Source: Anisodus tanguticus
Lineage: Eukaryota; Streptophyta; Magnoliopsida; Solanales; Solanaceae
NCBI GenBank assembly: GCA_034509755.1
Contig: CM067552.1
Location: 15,285,001 to 15,349,000 of the forward strand
Direction of reading: 5' to 3'
Length of the DNA stretch: 64,000 nucleotides
The notes beneath the pieces are model-generated. The model was not told where the DNA came from and ran no database searches. It worked only from the letters and a program-made list of their open reading frames with translations. Position 1 is the stretch's first letter. Every line of letters starts with the position of its first letter. A program made the translations under genes and the position numbers. Below, piece after piece: positions 59,775 to 64,000 of the stretch.

Positions 59775-60302
59775 TTAGGCTTTAAATTTTTTTTTGTATG
59801 CAAAGGAATCAATTAATTTAATGGAACATGTATCATGATTTCTAAGGGACTCAGAATTCTGATCTAAAAAACTATTCCTTAATTCGCCTAGATGACAAAA
59901 ATAAGTTTTAATCAGGTTGAGGTCTCTAGCTTTTGGTTTTGTTAGAAAAGGGAAATTTAAATTCCTATTATTGGAATCAAAAGAGATGAAATCACTATCT
60001 ACCTTATACGGGGTGATAAGATTTATAAATGGTGTTCCTAAGATAACAGAGTTGTGAATGTCTTTTACTAAGACAAACGATGTCGCTATAGAAACTTCAT
60101 TAATAATAACGGATGCACTAGTTTGGGAATTGATTTCTAGCTTTGTGTTATTAGTCGCCACTAGAGATACCTGTGTATTTTCATGAAAACTATTAGGAAT
60201 TGGACCTGTTTTTATGCAATTCAGGTCAGCAACAGTGTCAAAAAGAGAAATAGTAGTAATTCTAAAATTACTTGAGAATTTAAGGGTTATCTGAACAAAG
60301 TA
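59775..60302 (-). pseudogene. Aspartic protease region, copy D
   Basis: The active site reads F-D-T-V-A-D near 60,227-60,244, with the Gly of the catalytic triad motif changed to Val. This should abolish activity. 60,161-59,775 keeps V-I-L-G-T-P-F-I-N-L and continues 60 residues or so past the fold before a stop. Confidence 0.75.
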
Positions 60303-61920
60303 TTACTTGGACGTGATCTGTCTTAAGACAACAAGGAATTCCTGTGGGACCTCTTCCAGAAAAGGGTTGTCAGGAGGTTCTTCTGGGTTTTCAGAGTCGG
60401 AGTTGTCAGACTTAGAACTGAATTCAGAATTATCCTGGGTTTTTGAAAGGACTGTTTTTAGTAGAAGAGAGTCTTGTTCTTGTTTTTCTCGTAGAGCCTT
60501 GATCTCTACTTTGATTTGTTCCACCTTCCTCTGGAGTTTTAGAACTGGTGTTTCTTTGGATTCTTTCATCCTTTTACCCTTTTTCAGGATTATTGTCAAA
60601 TCGTAGGTATTTTTGGAGGTGTTTGGCAAAATTGAATTTTTGAAATCTTTTTTCTCGTCGGTATAATATTTGAGGAGTTTATTCAAATAATCCTTTTGGT
60701 GTTCGACATCTATGTGTTGAACCATATCTAACATGAATTCTTGATCCTTGGTTAGAATACAAACAAGTTTTCCCTTACCCTTATCAGAATATTCAGAAGA
60801 ACTGTTTGTAAGCAATTCATTTATTTGAAGGGCTTTGTTGTCTTCAGAAGACAGAGAAAAGTAGTGAGGTTCTGACTCGACATTTGAATCGGAGAAATCA
60901 ATGAGAAGATTGGAGATTTTTTGGGTGACGTCATCGTCGAGCTTCAATTCTTGTAATTTTTTATTCATTTTACAGTATTTCGATGTATGACCCTTTTTGT
61001 GACATTTGTAATATGTAATGTCCTTGTATTTGGAATCAGCTTTTTTGGTATTTGGTTTTTTGGAGTGATGAGTATTTTTGTAGGGGTTTTTGTAATACTC
61101 TTCGTTGGTTTTGCTGAAATCTCTCTTTTTTTAACCTCTTGAAGTACTCTTAAGGGATTTATGAGTCTTGCTACAGTTTCCTGAACAACTAGAAGAGGGT
61201 TTTGAAAAATTCGTATCAAATTATTTGCTAAAGGTTCCAAGTTCGCACTTAGTTCTCTTTAGCTCCAGTTTGAGGTGTTTTTGTAATTTCAGGTTTTGAC
61301 AGATCTTTAGACCTTCCTGATGAGTTATACTGACAAGTTGTCCGTACGTAAACTCAATGTAGGGTATAATCTGTTTACCATAATTTTCTTTGATTTTGTT
61401 CCTAACCTTTTCTCCTAAAAGAGTAGGTAGTCCGACCAATAATTTCTCTTTCCAAAATGGCTGTTTGGAATCTTCCCTGAGCATAACTCTGGTTAAGAAG
61501 GTATTTTTGTACCATTGGAAATCACTGAGTTTCTTGCATTTGAGGTTGGAAAGTAATTCAGCATTTTTGTCTTTCAAATGTGAAGAATCTCCAATGAAAT
61601 TTAAAGAGATTGTGAGAATCAAGGTTGCTACGGCATCTTGTAGGGGTTCACCTTGTTCATCAAGAATTGGTATTCCTTCTTCATCAGTTTTGATGGAATT
61701 GAGGATATTTTCTTTTTGTTGATCAACGAGATAATTATCCCACCAACCTTTCAATTGACTAGAGAATCCTGCGATGAGCAGTTCTGTAATGCTCTTGTCT
61801 TGCGTGCCATTCGGGGTTTTGTAGGCATTTGCAGCCATGGTCATTTATTGAAGAAAGCTGAGAATATTGTATTCGGTCATCCCATCTATGTTCAAATTTT
61901 AAATGGAAGAGGCATTGAAA
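60303..61920 (-). pseudogene. Capsid/gag-like gene with zinc knuckle, copy D
   Basis: 61,844-61,221 gives an unbroken 207-residue core with L-K-G-W-W-D-N-Y-L, D-F-Q-W-Y-K-N-T-F-L and P-F-W-K-E-K-L. This is the order seen in gag/capsid cores of plant retroelements and caulimovirids. The knuckle near 60,970-61,015 reads Y-Y-K-C-H-K-K-G-H-x4-C, so the first Cys is Tyr. 60,968-60,303 is a 221-residue acidic then Lys/Glu-rich region before the protease. Confidence 0.7.
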
Positions 61921-62019
61921 TGGGATTAAGCTAGGGGTTTGACTATTCCCTGATATGGGGCAGGAATAATTAGTAATTGCTATTGTTGTACTTGTTGTAT
62001 TGGTTATTGCCAATCCAAA

Positions 62020-62420
62020 TGGTTAACAAAAGGTTTTTTGTTTTGGAGTATCACTGTCGTCGGAGTCATGTGTTAGAACTGTTGGATGTCCCAATTCTAC
62101 TCAATTGATCTTGGATAGCCTGAATATATTTAGACTTGTTTTGCTGGATATTCTTGACGCCATCTTTGGATACCTGAAAGGGTTTAAAGATAGGGCTTTG
62201 GCTTTTCAATTTCATATCCTTAGTCGTACCTGTGGAATGTACGGTGTCTAAATGGTTGGTTTTTATGTGTTTTTCTACCCTATCTAGTTGTTTTCCTAGG
62301 GTGTTCAAACTGATATTGGTGAAATTATAATGTGCGAGGATATTCTTGGTATTTGTTTTTTCATCCTATGCTAGATTCTTAAGAGGAATCACGTCTACAG
62401 GGCAGCCATGAATATTAAGC
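62020..62420 (-). pseudogene. Linker / coiled-coil-like region, copy D
   Basis: The readable part 62,308-62,066 has the same R-V-E-K-H-I-K-T-N motif as the other copies. About 60 bp near 62,075 present in copy A are missing here. Role unknown. Confidence 0.5.
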
Positions 62421-63876
62421 TTGATACCTTGTGAAGGAGGGTGGTTGGACTGGATCTTCCTAGAGTTAGCTAGGGTTTCCCACTCCGGTGATTTGTTCGT
62501 GGTCATAACAAGATTTACCGTACTGGAAAATGGATAATTAATGGAATTTTCGGAGGAATAATAATCGAACCAATCAAAGAAAAGGATGTTTATCCTATGT
62601 TCATTAACAAACTCGTAGAATTTTTCCTGTATTTGCGTCCTAGTTTTTGAAAAGGTTTTGAAAAACCAAATTCATTTTTCTAGGTTGTATTTTTCATAAA
62701 AATAATTTTGTAGGAATTTTTTGTCTACTTTGAAATCTTTTTCTAAAACACCAATATCGTTTAATATGTTTTCTTTAATCAAGTAAAAAGTCGGACTAGT
62801 AGGTTCCTGGTCCTCTATCTTTTCTCTAACAGTGGAATTTTCATAAACAGGTCTCTGTATTTCGTTGGAGTAGTCTACGTTTCGTAGATTGGGTAAATCT
62901 GACGTAGAATGTCTGGGTTTTATTTTGTAAGGAGTATTTATGACTGAAGAAATTTCTGAGACTCTTCCTAAGTCAAGAGTTTCTACGGAACTGGAATCAT
63001 CATATCTACTACTCGTAATTTTCTATGGAACGATAAACTGACTCTACTATCCTGGTATTGGGTTATTTCTCTGAGACGGGTATTTGGTAGGGAAGTCTCT
63101 AGAGGTTCAGGTTTAGCAACACCTTCTAAGATCCATTCGTCTGGTAGGGTAATATCCTTCCATCTAATAGGTCTCGGTATAACGGTGTTAGATTTAGAAA
63201 GATCTATTTGTAAAATAAGGGTTTCGCCTTTCTTACTATGGTATCTGAATTTTGTAGCAAAAGCTGAAGTCATAGCTTTGTAATGGATACTATAAATTAT
63301 AGCTACCTGAATCGATCCTTCAAGCATTTGGTAATTGTGGGTCTTGATTTGTAAGACAAGGGATTTTTGGATATTTTTGTCATTTAAAGAAACTGAGAAA
63401 TTTGGGTAACAGTCAAAAGAAATTGGTCCTGTGCAGGTACTAGACTCAACAGAACTCAATGGGGAATCTTTGAAATTTGTGAATCTGGCATCACGTAAGA
63501 TAGAAAGGATTGAGGTGCTTAATCCTTCCTTCGTGAGAGGTTTTATCCCTACTTGGACTAATCCAATATGGATGTATTTGTAATTTCTTTCTCTGTGTCT
63601 CTTCAGAGAACTTTGAGAAAGTAATTGGATTGTTTCAAAAGGTTGAGATAATTGGATATCTCTTTCCTCTGTTTTGATTGTGAAATCGGTTTTGAATAAC
63701 TGGTATTTGGTTTTTTTTTAAATCTGATCTCGATTTACTCTCGTTATTTCCCAATTATCAATAGATTTTTCAAAATCTTGTATCAAGACTTATTCGGTGT
63801 TTATTATCTTCTTTGAATCCATGGAAGAAGATGAAGGAAAATCACTAGAAGTAGATCTGTTGAGAAACGGATCCAT
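62421..63876 (-). pseudogene. Movement-protein-like gene, copy D
   Basis: The ATG is at 63,876 (reverse complement of CAT at 63,874-63,876), with the same Ser-rich start as B and C. A run of T near 63,712-63,719 shifts the frame. 63,459-62,983 reads 158 residues with G-P-I-S-F-D-C-Y-P-N-F and P-D-E-W-I-L-E-G-V. The linker part to about 62,421 is broken. The leader continues to the window end. Confidence 0.65.
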
Positions 63877-64000
63877 GCTATGGAACTCCCACAGAGAACC
63901 CGGACCCTTCCTACAATCAAAGGCCTTTCCTTGGGTATAACTGCCTGCGTTCGTTGAGGACTTAACGACCCCGGACTATCCTAAGCACAAAACCTCAGAA

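Larger units (their letters stand above)
57834..64000 (-). mobile_element. Endogenous pararetrovirus-like copy D
   Basis: This is a minus-strand copy that continues past the window end. From right to left it holds leader (63,877-64,000), movement-protein-like, linker, capsid/gag-like, protease, unknown domain and promoter. It has the longest unbroken pieces of the capsid-like core and of the unknown domain. Only about 90 bp of leader remain on the left, where it joins copy C. It contains a small duplicated GAAGTTTAGAAA block at 57,835-57,876. Confidence 0.75.

Overview
The window looks like plant nuclear heterochromatin, most probably from a eudicot of the nightshade family (Solanaceae). The evidence is nested Ty3/gypsy retrotransposon remains of several plant clades (Tat/Ogre-like, Tekay/Del-like chromovirus, CRM-like, Athila-like), an Au-type SINE, an rpl16-like fragment that resembles plant mitochondrial DNA, and a cluster of decayed endogenous pararetrovirus-like (caulimovirid-like) copies. 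The family assignment is an inference from repeat resemblance. I found no intact host protein gene, no rRNA or tRNA gene and no CRISPR array. All the long readable proteins are fragments of mobile or viral elements.

Layout. 1-10.5 kb holds minus-strand Tat/Ogre-like remains (gag, ORF1, primer-binding site, LTR). Their gag is split by a 2.8-kb solo LTR with a perfect 5-bp target duplication. 11.3-21.1 kb holds a minus-strand chromovirus whose 3' LTR was later split by a CRM-like element at 11,957-17,894, with both LTRs present. 21.1-25.95 kb is a second truncated copy of the same Tat/Ogre unit, carrying a SINE. 25.95-28.5 kb is an Athila-like 3' end and LTR. 28.5-30.8 kb is a second chromovirus fragment. 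30.8-38.9 kb is AT-rich and nearly gene-free, with a repeated-motif segment, a 21-bp perfect tandem repeat and an organelle-like fragment. 38.9-41.5 kb is a plus-strand chromovirus LTR and gag remnant.

41.5-64 kb is the most unusual part. It contains four copies (A minus, B plus, C plus, D minus) of one unit with the order: Met-tRNA primer-binding site, movement-protein-like domain, capsid/gag-like domain with zinc knuckle, aspartic protease, and a conserved C-terminal domain that I do not recognise. A TATA-bearing regulatory region follows and leads into the next primer-binding site. B and C are in tandem, 7,132 bp from primer site to primer site. No reverse transcriptase or RNase H is visible in any copy, and the three copies covering this stretch share the same protease-to-unknown-domain arrangement. 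All copies are broken by frameshifts and stops. A and B are head to head, C and D tail to tail, and C lies between two promoters that point at each other. The locus is therefore a candidate source of double-stranded and small RNA.

The elements do not act together as a pathway. They record successive insertions, deletions and recombinations. The two points best worth follow-up are the lineage without reverse transcriptase but with an unknown C-terminal domain, and the convergent-promoter, inverted-repeat structure that could feed RNA silencing.
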